NCBI GenBank assembly: GCA_028023455.1
Contig: JAQFVV010006203.1
Coordinates: forward strand, 12,128,348 to 12,192,347
Length of the DNA stretch: 64,000 nucleotides
Direction of reading: 5' to 3'
Source of the DNA: Epiperipatus broadwayi
Taxonomy: Eukaryota > Onychophora > Udeonychophora > Euonychophora > Peripatidae
In this document: in pieces, positions 1 through 12,907 of the stretch
Layout: each line of letters opens with the position of its first letter
Position numbering within the stretch: the first letter of the stretch is position 1
The notes under the pieces: generated by a model
Databases searched by the model: none
The model's input: only the letters and a program-made list of their open reading frames with translations
Told to the model about the DNA's origin: nothing
Translations under genes and position numbers: made by a program

Positions 1-899
1 GGGTCGATAAAGGAATCAACTAAATATACTCTAATTCAAATTTCAGTTAATTGCTATTTAGATTCAGGAAGGGCACGATGATTGGGGCATAATTAATATG
101 GTTTGCAAATACTTTAAAATAGTTTTTGTTAAAAGCTCATCACGTAGAGCATTCTATATGGGTTTTAGTATTCAAATGATGACTATCAAGTCATCATCTT
201 CGAACATTGCTGACATAGGGCAATCTTCCACTCCGTTAGGCTGGTCGGTGATAATTTCTGTTATTTTAAATTATCGAGGAAGAAAGCACGTCCTCTCCTG
301 TTCATATTAGTCAAAGGGCATAAGACTCATCAGATGCAAGCCACCATAGGACTTTGATTATCGACTAGCCATCATCTTTCAATTTCACTTTATAGCTCAT
401 AATCCATCAGCACCGTTACCTCTCTGTTCCAGTAAAGCCCGCTCTAATGCTCATAATTCGTGATGAAGTGATTTCAATTAAAGTCGAACAAATTATCAGA
501 TATATTTAATTAAATAAGTTTTCCAATAAAGATTAAAGTTATGCCATAAATATGGATTTTGCTCTTCGTGAGTGGATTTGCAAATGTGAAAATAAATATC
601 ACATTCTTTTGTATAAAATTAGAGTAATAAATTCCTTTACTAATGAATACCTTTATCTGCCTTTTATTTCTTGTTGGCGGCATAGACATAGACTTTCAAA
701 TATTGTGTAATATTCATTGGCATATAATAAGGATCGCCACTCTTATTATGATTATAAACTTTGTTTAAGGACTAGAATTAATTAATTTAATCTTTATTTA
801 AAATTCAAACCAAACAAATTATTATTATTAAATATTTTCTAAACACACTTGGTTTCTTAGTTCTTAATTCTTTCATAATTATTTTAATGTTAATACTCG
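1..899. other. Non-coding, probably decayed repeat
   Basis: The first 480 bases are less A+T-rich than the surroundings and contain a 70-codon open frame at 98-310. That frame has no recognisable motif and no splice or initiation context. I could not assign the stretch to a named element. Confidence 0.4.
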
Positions 900-1170
900 C
901 TGTCTGTGTTGGCAACTCGAACATATACATATGATTCGATTTAAAATTATTTTAGTCAGTTTATTATCAGATATTAATGTCAGTTCAGGGGTTTCTGATC
1001 CTCACCAACTGTTGAGCTAGTTTCTTGGTGCATAGCACTGTGCCGTCGATTTAGATTTCTACTAATCTGAGCTGTTGAGTTGGGTTTGAATTCAGTTTGG
1101 TTCAGCTGAGTTTGGAACCGACTTGCAGTTTAGGTGGTGGACTTATTTCGACTGGTACAGTATGATCATC
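890..1170 (+). repeat. Diverged repeat copy, related to 61797-62090
   Basis: Shares an ordered series of short blocks with 61797-62090: CTGTCTGTGTTGGCAACT, TGAGTTGAGCTAGT-like, GGGTTTGAATTCAGTT, and a GTGGTGGA...GGTACA end. The order and spacing indicate two old copies of one interspersed element. No coding capacity is seen. Confidence 0.5.
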
Positions 1171-3617
1171 ATAAGCAAGTTAGGCATCTCTGAGATATGG
1201 ATTGATTGGAAGTACTATTAGGAAGATAAAACATATATGTTTCACCCATTTATAAATGGTTATTCCTCCTTACTTTCAGATGCATATTCACTAAAAATAC
1301 ATATAATTTAATAATAAATATAAATTTCTTAACATACTTCCATTTTGCATTGATATCAAATCATATTTTTGATGAATAGCATATAATACATTGCTACACC
1401 TCTGGGCAGTTTTTCTCAGACATTTAGTTACACTAATGAGTCTATGATGAGCTAGAGCTACTTCTAAGAAATTTAATTTAATTAAAATATTCTTCTTTTT
1501 TACAAAAAAAAATAACATTTTGTTCACAATATGCATAAACTAATTGACACCACCAACTTCCATTATGAATATTAGGAGATTGGATTAACTGTACAAATAG
1601 AAAAATGACCAATGCACCATCAAAAGTTGAATTATAATTAATAGAAACTAAATTAAAATTCTTAATAACTATAATTGCTTGTGATATAACATTGAGTCTG
1701 CAATATTAATTCATCATAGCTATCTGCCCACTAACGCTATTATATTTTTATAAAATTAACTATTGCTTTCTTCATCAAGCTACTCAGATGGTTGAGAAAT
1801 TAAAATATTCAATTTGCATGTATTGGCCTTTTATTGAAAGTATTGCTAACTTTTTTTCAAGTGTTACTGTGTGTGTATATATATATAATATTTTTATTTA
1901 AAAAAAAAATCTGCCAAAATTGTAAAGATCTAAGGAAACCAAAAATGCAGGTAATTCAAGCCTGCTAAACTCCACAAGGATGTAAAACTCCACAAGGATG
2001 AGCATTAATTGTCCTCTTGGTGGTCTCAAACATTGCAATATTACTTCAGAAAATATTATAAATGACTAAACACTTTGATTTTTTAGAAAGTTTATGATTA
2101 TTTTTGCACAAGAATCATGTTATAATTATAAGAAATCAATAATATATATTATTACACATTTGTTTTATACAGAAAAGTTCTATTTTTAAATTATTATAAA
2201 AGATTAGATTTTTCTAAGTACTATTATCATGGACATTACAATGGTGGGAATTATGATTTGTTAGTAACAAGTCATCACTTACAATCTGTTAAAAATATAA
2301 CAATATTGTAAAGATTACTAAAAAAGTTAAATTTTTAAAATATAAGGTGATAATTTTACTGAATATTGATAATTATTCATTCACATTTTAAATACAAATG
2401 TCAAACAATGAAGAATTCATTCATTTTGCAAACTCAATCTGTTCTTTTTGAAAGTTGAATGACAAAATGGTGCTTTATTTTGATTGAAATCTATTTTTTA
2501 AAATGATTGTGAAAGTCAAAGGTGGTTTTTTTAGAATTTATTTAATTTCTAACAAAAATAGCTATCAAATGAAGTCAAATTTATTATATTCTAATATTAT
2601 AAATATATATGCTGACACTCTCTCATAAGAAAAGTTATAATTGCACAAAAATTATTGTCAAAGCTAAGCATTTTAAGGCATTAAATGTCCTCATAGTCAC
2701 AGCCTTGGAATGTATATAATAGTTATGGGTAAATGTATGTATATAGGCAACAGATTATTCAAAATGCATATGTAAATTAGATTTCTATTTTTTAGAAATC
2801 AAGAAGTTGGATTCCTTCTGATTTATGACATTAGGGTTGTTAGCTATATGCCATGTTTCTTTGACCTTATACTTAGTAGACTCATTTCACTCAATGCATG
2901 CTATGTTGGCAAATATGGTCTCAAATGAATGCCCTGTGGCATTTTGGGGCTCAAGAAAGATTGATTTATTTTCTGGATTATCTTTGGCTCATCTATAAAG
3001 GTATTTTTGTGGAGAAATTTGAGTAGAGGGGGTTATACAGTGTGCAAAGTTCATTCTATGTGGAGTTTTTTCTTAAAAGTATTTATTAATCTGTTAGATA
3101 TGCGAGGAGTAGAATAGCTTACTCAATATGTTTGTGAACTAACTTTAGTGATATTCTTGGCTAATCATGCAATGTATGGAAGTAGTATCCAAGGTCTGTC
3201 ATTTGTGGATGGGTTTACACTAAAATAAAAAGTTGAAAGTTTACAGCAGGTGAAAACAATGAAAACTGTCAGAATTAAAATTATTTCAAATATTACTATA
3301 TTTATGGATTCCAACCTATTTTTCTTTTAAACTTTGTTCTGGAGTATAGAGGTGTTATAGATATACACATACAAGACTTTACAAAACAAATATGACTTTT
3401 AGAGTATGCATATTCACTTTCATGCATCTTTTCTATTTAAGCAATAATGGAATTGTGCAAGGTAAACCAGAATCAACAGAAATGGATCACAGATAACACA
3501 AAATTTAAAAGAAAGTACACATAAAAATGATTACGATTGTTAAATCAATATCCTCAAATTTTCACAAGTAATAAATAAAATATTTTTATTAAAACATATC
3601 TGTGTGTATTTAAATAT
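1171..3617. other. A+T-rich non-coding stretch
   Basis: No gene, RNA gene or terminal repeat could be supported. A short direct duplication of AACTCCACAAGGATG lies near 1970-2000. The minus-strand frame at 1291-1536 shows no domain signature and low-complexity composition at its start. Confidence 0.5.
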
Positions 3618-6583
3618 TGAAACAGTCGACCTCAGTTCAAGATTGAGTTTTACTATTCTACCACAGCCCACATTTTATCCTGCTCTTTTTTGTGCAAAAT
3701 GTATATAAACTATACGTATATTCCTGAGAAGCATCTATGAGATTTATAAATATAAATGTGAAATAAAAATTTTCTTTAATTATTTTAAATATTAACTTTT
3801 ATGGATGTGACTCAGATATATACATATATTACAGGAGCATATATATATAATTAAAAATACTAAATAATTTTGTGTCTTTTAAAATTGTATTTTTTTTTAC
3901 TTTTATTTTAATACTTTGTAATTACTTTTCTGTCATAAAACTACATAAAAATTCAAGATGGAAGGTGCAGTCATTAACTGTCCAGGAATAATTAAAGGGG
4001 TGGGAAGTTTGTTTCATGATTTTAAAAGGAATTTGTAAATTAAAGTTAAGGAAAATAAAATCTAAAACAAAGCTAATTGATTTTAGTTAGCTATTAACAT
4101 TTTTATCAAATCCATTTCCAATCTGGAAATTGGTTTGAATTTATTTTGGACAGTTATCTCACGACTGCATTTTTACTAACAATAGAAGAAAGATTTTTGT
4201 AAATTAAGAATCCATTAGAGTCAGGAAGTCTAATTAAAACAAACATTCTTTGAGTGGCTAAAAACTGACATAAATAGGGCTAAAAATCTATTGTCAGAGT
4301 TTGGTCAATCGTTGCTAGCCGACTTCACATCCGTTCAATTTTTGAGGGGCCTAAGCCACTCCATCTTCAACCCGACTCATGCCAAGATGTAGCTCCTACC
4401 ACTCAAGAGTGACCATGCCATCAAAGAATGCCACCTGCCATAGAAGATTCGTCAATACTTCATAGAATCCTGAGCTAACCAACCCAAAGACAGTATAATC
4501 GCATTAGCCAATTCTAATTTGTAATTTAATTTGTAAATTAATGTTTTCTTTATGTTTAATTTTTTTTTTAAAAACCCGTTAATCAGTGAGTATGTTAATC
4601 TTTTTGTATCAATTCTCTACTATCCAAACTAATGTTACTACCAAGTTTTTCATCCAATTCATACTTATTATTTTTATAATTTAGTGTGGTTATAATTTAA
4701 TTTTAATGATATTTTTATATTTTTCACTTAATTTTATTTGTAAATGCCAATCAAACCTAGTCTTATGAACTTCTATATCCCACTGTGGAATAGAAAGGGG
4801 GTGGAATTAATGGGTTCTTGTTATTTATTTCTAAATATCTCGTAAGATTGGGTTTGTACTTTAAATGAATACCTGCTTTTTTTTAAATAAATATTTTATT
4901 GTAAATTTATACAAAATGTATAAATATTTTGCAATCTGGGGTGGATATTGGTGTCCATTAATTTTATTAATTTCTTATTGATCATCATCGCCAAAAGGCT
5001 GGTGACTTAAATCTATTTTGTAATTTGCACTTTTAAGTGCATGAATTTTAGTTTTTGTTTAATATGTTAAAATATTGATTCAAGAAGGGGGAGCAATGCA
5101 CGCTTCATTAATTATAGTTTAACTTATGATAAATGACTTTAGCTTACATGGGTCATTATTTTAGCATATCATTACATATTTGTTAAACCATTTAAGGCTT
5201 TACTTTAATATTTAAATTCAGTGACTTTATATTATTATGATAGCATTGCTGGCATATGTCAAATTATTAATAAGCCACATAGGGCTTTGATCTGATTCGC
5301 CTGTACCTCATTCCAGGGAGTCATGATCATCTTCGTTCTTCATTCTTCTCCAAGTATATATTTATATACTGTTTTGATTTGCCTGTACCTCATTCCAGGG
5401 ACTCAAAGCCTCCCATCTTTTAATGTCCTCATTCATGATAGAAGTCTATGTCTACTTCTAGAACATGCAGGTTAGTGTAGATGAAGCTCTGTATGGCTAT
5501 GCCCTGGTCCGACCCATAGAAACTTCCTGCCTACCTTTTCTTTCTGTACCACTCTAGCATGAAGCTGGCGTGAACCACCTTTAAAAAAATTGGAGAATGA
5601 CCTTGTCCTGGCCAAATGTGCCATTTCCTCTCACTGATATTATGCTAGCACTGCCATTTCTTATAGTTATTTTTCTAGCCTGTTTAGCAAAATAAATCGT
5701 AATGATATGTGATAATAAAACATTTTTCTCTTTGTAATATTTTCCGTTGGAGTTTAAATCCAACTTCTCATGAAGCTGCCCTCCCCTTTATTGAAATAAG
5801 CCATTCCCGTAATTATAGAGTTTCGCTATATTCTATCGTTAAATGCCGAAAATGTAAAATAAATAATGTTTTAGTCTACTTACTGATCAAAATGTATCCT
5901 TATTTTAATTGTTATAAATAAAGTCTCTAAATGAAAATAAACTTATGTATCAAATGCTAAGGGCATCATACTAAAATCGTATAATCAGCAAAACTCTGTT
6001 GTATCTTTATAAATATATATTTTTTAATGTATAAAACGTCCACCAAGCCACTCAGATAAATCCATTTTTGTAACATTGAATAAAAGCCTATTTTTAAATA
6101 TACGTTCAGTATTGTAACTGCCATACTAAATTAATATTTGTTAAAATAAAAATAATTGTATCAAGTTTGTTAAATGTTTATAATGAAAATAAAGTTTTAA
6201 AGGTGTGAAGTTGATTATATATATATATAACTCATCTTGAATTTTGTCCAAATAAATATTTATATTTGAAACTTTAATCCAGTTGTTCGAATCTCCTTAA
6301 TATATTTGTTTTTTTTACTTATATTGTGGGTTCACTCAATCTCTCATCATCACCATTACCAGTTGAGTTCTCATGTAAAACGTTGTAGCACCAAGCTGGA
6401 ATATAATGAATTTGTCGTATTACCATAGGTGTTGTCCATAGTGTTATAGATTTTGGGAATGGGAAAATAGGTTAGAATTCATGATTGCTCCTGACCTGTG
6501 TATCTCGGGCATGATTGGATTTGGGGTACTTTTGCTTAGATTCTAAATCTTGTTGGATGGACATACATTTTGACTGGTACAGT
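3618..6583. repeat. ~3-kb dispersed repeat, copy 1
   Basis: Aligns by eye almost end to end with 7596-10573 in the same orientation, at high identity with only small indels. Homology starts at TGAAACAGTCGACCT and ends at the CTGGTACAGTA block. The flanks of the two copies are unrelated, which points to a mobile or duplicated unit, not local slippage. No intact ORF is present. Internal features shared by both copies are a G+C-richer block near 4315-4500 and a duplicated motif CCTGTACCTCATTCCAGGGA at about 5300 and 5385. No terminal inverted repeats or LTRs were found. Confidence 0.85.
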
Positions 6584-7595
6584 AGATTTTTTCCTGGGTT
6601 TGGATGCCCAGTCATGGGGCTACTCGATATTCTCACACTCTGCAATACCCTGTATAGCATTTAATATGTATGTATAATGTTTTTTTCTTCTGTTTTGAAT
6701 AATAATAGATAATGTATATATGTAAGATTTTTTTTCCAAGTTTGTACACCCAGTGATTGTAAATTTTTCTCTTAAGTTTATACATCCAATAATATAATTG
6801 TATTTAATGTCATATGCATATAAAAATGTAGTATATATATGTAAAAGAAGGATGTAATTATCAGCACATTTTTGAAAGTAAGACAATTCTTACAAGACAT
6901 TTATTTCTTGCACATGAGAATTGAGTGAACCAGCTTTTACTTGTACATTCTGTGTCACCTTGTTGGCTGGCACCCTAATATAAATTTGCCAACAGGTGTT
7001 CTTTTAAAACACAGAATTTAATGAAGGTGAATTCGAACCTGGATTGAGTGGGTGGTAGAAGAAAATCGATTTTAATTATGAACAAATTTTGTATAGCAAT
7101 AACCAAATATGATAAAAGATAATAATGACTATGTAATAATAATAAAACTTCAAGTCTATTCTAGATGTGGAAGAACAGCCAAGACAAAATGGAAAGTGAA
7201 AATCTAAGTAATATGGTAGTTTTTTTTAAAAAAGTTTTTTTTGCTTTCCATATTTATTTGTGAATAGTTAGTTTATAATCGTATGTTAATTAGTGAACCA
7301 GATTTTTTTCTGCATATATAATGTAGGCAGCAGTTCATGATAGCAAGCAGATAAAATAAATTATGAGGGAGCAACCGAAAGAGTAGGGCAGAAGATAGTT
7401 GAAGACAGGGAAAATAAGTTCAGAAACCTTTAGTGCAAAAGCAAAAAGGCACTATCATAAAGTTTTTTGTAGATAACATATTAAATAATTTAAGTACAGT
7501 TTTTGAAAGAAAATTGGTTGTTCTTCAGTTGCCAATGGATTCGAAGTAAAGGCTTTTTTTTTATTTTTATTTTTGTCATTTTAAGTGGCGAAGTG
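6584..7595. other. Spacer between the two ~3-kb repeat copies
   Basis: About 1 kb of A+T-rich sequence lying between the repeats and not homologous to their flanks. It contains a poly-purine-rich patch near 7360-7450. No gene is supported. Confidence 0.5.
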
Positions 7596-10573
7596 TGAAA
7601 CAGTCGACCTTAGTTCAAGATCAAGTTTCACTGTTCTACCACAGCCGACATTTCATCCTGCTCCTTTTTTTTTTGTAAAATGTATACAAACTATACGTAT
7701 ATTTCAGAGAAGCATCTATGAGATTTATAAATATAAATCTGAAATAAAAATTTTCTTTAATTATTTTAAATATTAACTTTTATAGATGCGACTCAGATAT
7801 ATACATATATTACAGGAGCTTATATATATAATTAAAAATACTAAATAATTTTGTGTCTTTTAAAATTGTATTTTTTTTTACTTTTATTTTAATACTTTGT
7901 ACTTTTTTTGTCATAAAACTACATAAAAATTCAAGATGGAAGGTGCAGTCATTAACTGTCCAGGAATAATTAAAGGGATGGGAAGTTTGTTTCATGATTT
8001 TAAAAGGAATTTGTAAATTAAAGTTAAGGAAAGTAAAATCTAAAACAAAGCTAATTGATTTTAGTTAGCTATTAACATTTTTATCAAATCCATTTCCAAT
8101 CTGGAAATTGGTTTGAATTTATTTTGGACAGTTATCTCATGACTGCATCTCTACTAACAATAGAGAAAAGATTTTTGTAAATTAAGGATCCATTAGAGTC
8201 AGGAAGTCTAATTAAAACAAACATTCTTTGAGTGGCTAAAAACTGACATAAATAGGGCTAAAAATCTATTGTGTCAGAGTTTGGTCAATCATTGCTAGCC
8301 GACTTCACGTTCGTTCAATTTCCGAGGGGCCTAAGCCACCTTTCCCTCAGTTTTCATCCTGACTCATGCTGAGATATAGCTCCTACTGCTCAAGAGTGAC
8401 CATGCCATCAAAGAATGCCACCTGCCATAGAACATTTGTCAATACTTCATAGAATCCTGAGGTAACCAGCCCAAAGACAGTATAATCGCATTAGCCAATT
8501 CTAATTTGTAATTTAATTTGTAAATTAATGTTTTCTTTATGTTTAATTTTATTTTTAAAAACTTGCTAATCGGCGAGTATGTTAATCTTTTTGTATCAAT
8601 TCTCTACTATCCAAACTAATGTTACTACCAAGTTTTTCATCCAACTCATGCTTCTTATTATTTTTATAATTTAGTGCAGTTATAATTTAATTTTAATGAT
8701 ATTTTTATATTTTTCACTTAATTTTATTTGTAAATGCCAATTAAATCTAGTCTTATGAACTTCTATATCCTGCTGTGCAATAGCAGGGGGGAGGGATTAA
8801 TGGGCTCTTGTTATTTATTTCTTAATATCTTGTAAGACTGGGTTTGTACTTTAAATGAATACCTGCTTTTTTTTAAATAAATGTTTTATCATAAATTTAT
8901 ACAAAATGTATAAATACTTTGCAATCTGGGGTGGATATTGGTGTCTGTTAATTTTATTAATTTCTTATTGATCATCATCACCAAAAGGCTGGTGACTTAA
9001 ATCTATTTTGTAATTTGCACTTAGTTTTTGTTTAATATGTTGGAATATTTATTCAAAAAGGGGAAGCAATGCACATTTCATTAATTATACTTTAACTTAT
9101 GATAAATGACTTTAGCTTACAAGGGGCATCATTTTAGCATATCATTACGTATTTGTTAAACCATTTAAGGCTTTACTTTAATATTTAAATTCAGTGACTT
9201 TATATTATTATGATAGCATTGCCGGCATATCTCAAATTATTAATAAGCTGCATAGGGCTTTGATCTGATTCCCCTGTACCTCATTCCAGGGAGTCATGAT
9301 CATCTTCATTCATCATTCTTCTCCACATATATATTTATATACTGCTTTGATTTGCCTGTACCTCATTCCAGGGACTCAAAGCCTCCCATCTTTTAATGTC
9401 CTCGTTCATGATAGAAGTCTATGTCTACTTCTAGAACATGAAGGTTAGTGTAGATGAAACTCTGTATGGCTATGCCACTCTGTCCCATAGAAACTTCCTG
9501 CTTACCTTTTCTTTCTGTACTGCTCTAGCATGAAGCTGATGTGAACCACCTTTAAAAAAATTGGAGAATGACCTTGTCCTGGCCAAATGTGTCATTTCCT
9601 CTTACTGATATTATGCTAGCACCGCCATTTCTTATAGTTATTTTTCCAGCCTGTTTAGCAAAATAAACCGTAATGATACGTGATAATAAAATGTTTTTCT
9701 TTTTGTATTATTTTCCGTTTGAGTTTAAATCCAACTTCTCATGAAGCTGCCCTCCCCTTTATTGAAATAAGCCGTTCCCATAATTATAGAGTTTTTTTTT
9801 TTCAATATTTTTTCATTAAATGCTAAAAATGTAAAATAAATAATGTATTTAGTCTACTTACTATCAAAATGTATCCTTATTTTAATTGTTATAAATAAAG
9901 TCTCTAAATGAAAATAAACTTATATATCAAATGCTAAGAGCATCATACTAAAATTGTATAATCAGCGAAACTCTGTTCTATCTTTATAAATATATATTTT
10001 TAAATGTATAAAACGTCCACCAAGCCACTCAGATAAATCCATTTTTGTAACATTGAATAAAAGCCTATTTTTAAATATAAGTTCAGTATTGTAACTGCCG
10101 CACTAAACTAATATTTGTTAAAATAAAAATAATTGTATCAAGTTTGTTAAATGTTTATAATGAAAATAAAGTTTTAAAGGCGTGACGTTGATTATATATA
10201 TATAAAACTCATCTTGAATTGTGTCCAAATAAATATTTATATTTGAAACTTTAATCCAGTTGTTCGAATCTCCTTAATATATTTATCTTATGTTGTTTTT
10301 TTTTACTTATATCATGGGTTCACTCAATCTCTCATCATCATCATCACCAGTTGAGTTCTCATGTAAAACGATGTACCACCGGGCTGGGATATAATAAATT
10401 TATGTGGTATCACCGTAGGTGTTGTCCATAGTGTTATAGATTTTGGGAATGGGCAAATAGGTTAGAATTCATGATTGCTCCTGACCTGTGTATCTCAGGC
10501 ATGATTGGATTCAGGGTACTTTTCCTTAGATTCTAAATTTTGTTAGATGGACATACATTTTCAACCGGTACAA
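7596..10573. repeat. ~3-kb dispersed repeat, copy 2
   Basis: Direct-orientation partner of 3618-6583. It starts at TGAAACAGTCGACCT and ends at the CCGGTACAATA block. Differences from copy 1 are scattered substitutions and short indels, for example loss of ATGAATTTTAG near 9021 and altered homopolymers near 9790 and 10295. This is the pattern of neutral decay of a non-coding sequence. It includes the same internal CCTGTACCTCATTCCAGGGA duplication. Confidence 0.85.
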
Positions 10574-11688
10574 TATGTATAACAGATGTTCTCATTCTAG
10601 ATTCAAGATTATGCCTCATTGATTAGCAATAACGTTTGATTTCAATTATATATATACTAAACTTAAGCATAACTGTAAACACTGTTTTGGCATTTTTCTC
10701 TTTAGGTTTCAGATATAAAACTTTAAACATTAGCATTAATCTTCAGTGTCATGTAAAATATGGAAAAAACGAAGTTATATCATCACTCTGGTCACAGTAA
10801 AGAGCATGGTAACTGTCACATGACTTAGGTGATATATATATCTACTTATTATTTTTTTAAAATTCATATTTATTTAAATGATTATTCTGCTTAATGTCCA
10901 GGACTAAATTATTTATGTTAGGACTCGGATGCTAGGCTTTTTCTGTTAATTTGGATATATTTTAATATTTCTCTAATCTAGATTATCTGGAACCTTCAAC
11001 CATTGAAATTTTTCACCAAGTAAAAAATATCAAACTGATAAACACATAAAACGAAAAATATCATAAAATTTATATAATTATGTAATATTGATCAACTTTA
11101 CATTGAAGTGACAAAAGCAAACTTAAATTTAAATATTTTTTTTTGCATTATCAAAGTAAAAAAGATTTCTATAAGGAATAAAAGTAATGTTGAGATACAA
11201 ATAAATATTATTTAAACTTAATTCATCAACTGTCAATTTATGTATGGTTGATGGTTATTATATATTTTATAAAGAAGATAAGTTTAATAACAAGTTCAAG
11301 TTTATAAATTGATGTCTGAAATGACATATAATTTACAGCTCAAAAAATAAAATTTTAACATTACTTTTGCTAATGACACTCAGAGAAAACATTTAGTGAA
11401 TGCGTATAAATAATTACATTTATATGATTTTAAAATTTTAATTTATAAATGCACAATTATATGTTACATTTTAATATAAGTTTTCATCATCAAAGCCATA
11501 CCCTGAATGGCATGGCTGAAAGTATAATGGTAAATTATTGAGTTAATTGCCATTGGTCATGACTTATTTCTGTTAGTTCAGGTGTTTGAAGGTTTCCAGG
11601 AACAAACCATTCAATTTCTTTTACATCAAATATACGATACTTGTAATAATTCATTAAAATAAAATAAGTATCAATTCAATTTACTTAC
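10574..11688. other. A+T-rich stretch downstream of P450 exon 3
   Basis: Start of the intron following exon 3 on the minus strand. I looked for an exon coding the P450 heme loop (FSxGxRxCxG) and did not find one. A short minus-strand open segment at about 11535-11640 encodes a WFVPGNLQTPE-like peptide ending in a stop. It does not resemble a P450 C-terminus. Confidence 0.6.
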
Positions 11689-12132
11689 CAATTGAAAATG
11701 GTGCTAAACTTTCAATATTATTTATAACTGAACCATCTTTTTTTAAGAAACGGGTTGGATCAAATTTATGAGGATTTTTCCAATATTTGGGATCAAAATG
11801 AACAGCTGTAAGATTAGGAATGATGTATGAACCTTTTGGGATATCATATCCCCATAAATTAAAATCCAAATCTGCAGTATGAGCTGCTCCTAAAGGAACA
11901 AAATTAACACATCTGAAGATTTCCAGCAATGTTGCATCTGTGAATGGAAGATTTTGTTTATCAGCCATTGTTGGCAGTCTCGCTGTACCAACAATGGAAT
12001 AAATTTCATGTTGAACTTTTTTGTAAACATCTGTGTAGTGCATCATATAAAGAATTGCCCATCTTAACATTGAAGATGTACTTTCTGTTCCTGCTATGAA
12101 GAAGTCGGTAATTGTCATAATTAATTGAAGAT
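11689..12132 (-). CDS. Cytochrome P450 (CYP2-like), exon 3: I-helix, K-helix and PERF region
   Basis: Third coding exon, 444 bp. The acceptor is ATTTAG with the first exon base at 12132; the donor is GTAAGT starting at 11688. It carries the I-helix oxygen-activation motif AGTEST (usual form AGTDT/ET), the K-helix ExxR as EIFR, and the PERF-like FDPTRF. It ends at LAPFSIG, exactly where the heme-binding loop FSxGxRxCxG should start, so the axial cysteine must be coded by a further exon. Joined to exons 1 and 2 the frame is open for 436 codons plus one base, against roughly 490-500 residues in a complete CYP2 protein. I saw no heme-loop exon on this strand between here and position 1. The gene is therefore partial in this window, but has no internal damage. 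Confidence 0.93.
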
Positions 12133-12511
12133 CTAAATAGAATAAGTATTAAAAGATTTATAAATAAAACAAGTAAAGCATCACATAACTTTCTATACAT
12201 ATATTCGGCAATTACATTAGAAATAATATTAATATTATATTCAGTACTCCAGAATCATCTATGGTAATTTTGTTAAATTAATTAGTATTAGATAGTAGTG
12301 CTATATCCTCATCATCAAACTAGTTTCTGGTCATTATCAGTAGTATAAAAACTGTCACTACCAGTTATTTGAGTACTACTCCCTTGCTCTTTTTCAATGA
12401 AGACTAATAGCCTAAAAGTCATCTGGAGACTTGGATGGCAAACAATATTAACTACTAAAAAATAGAGTCATATATCACATGACCCCACTTCTTTTTTAAG
12501 CTTGTAAAATG

Positions 12512-12907
12512 TAAACAAAGAGCTTTGCTAATTGCTCAACAAGCTATGAGAAAAATGCTTAGCAAGAGAAAGCATTTAAAATATCTCTATCAGAAACCAC
12601 AGCAATACCCCTGGCCAATGGTTTTGGGCTTCAGCACTCATCAGAGAGCTGTGAGGGTAAATGCTTAGTAAGAGAAATCATTTAAAATATCTCTATCAAA
12701 AACAACACCCACGCCACTGACCAATGGTTTCATGCTTTGGCACTCTTCATAGAGGTGCTAGAGTAGCACAAAACTATTGTTCAGGGAAAAGCATAAAACT
12801 ACCAGTCAGGGGTTTGGGTGTAGTTTTTTATAGATATATTTTAAAGCTTTCTCTTGCTAAGCATTTATCACATAGCTTGTTGAGCAATTAGCAAAGCTCT
12901 TTGTTTA
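12512..12907. mobile_element. Foldback/MITE-like element with ~80-bp inverted ends
   Basis: The left end TAAACAAAGAGCTTTGCTAA runs inward through GCTCAACAAGCTATG and ATGCTTAGCAAGAGAAAGC. The right end is the close reverse complement, finishing GCTCTTTGTTTA. Inside, the ATGCTTAG...CATTTAAAATATCTCTATCA block occurs twice (about 12555 and 12661), so the left arm seems partly duplicated. It has no coding capacity. The superfamily is unknown because the target duplication is unclear. Confidence 0.85.

Noticed and set aside
1291-1536. 81-codon minus-strand frame as a gene
   Set aside because: No domain motif, low-complexity lysine/phenylalanine start, no splice or promoter context.
3618-10573. LTR retrotransposon with 3-kb LTRs around a 1-kb interior
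   Set aside because: The ends lack TG...CA, no primer-binding site or polypurine tract borders the interior, and the interior has no coding remnants.
11535-11640. Minus-strand WFVPGNLQTPE-like open segment as the last P450 exon
   Set aside because: It lacks the heme-loop cysteine motif, and its frame from the nearest acceptor meets a stop if joined in the phase required by exon 3.
12006-12200. 64-codon minus-strand frame at the exon 3 border as an alternative exon
   Set aside because: It overlaps P450 exon 3 in another frame and runs through the intron. It is a shadow.
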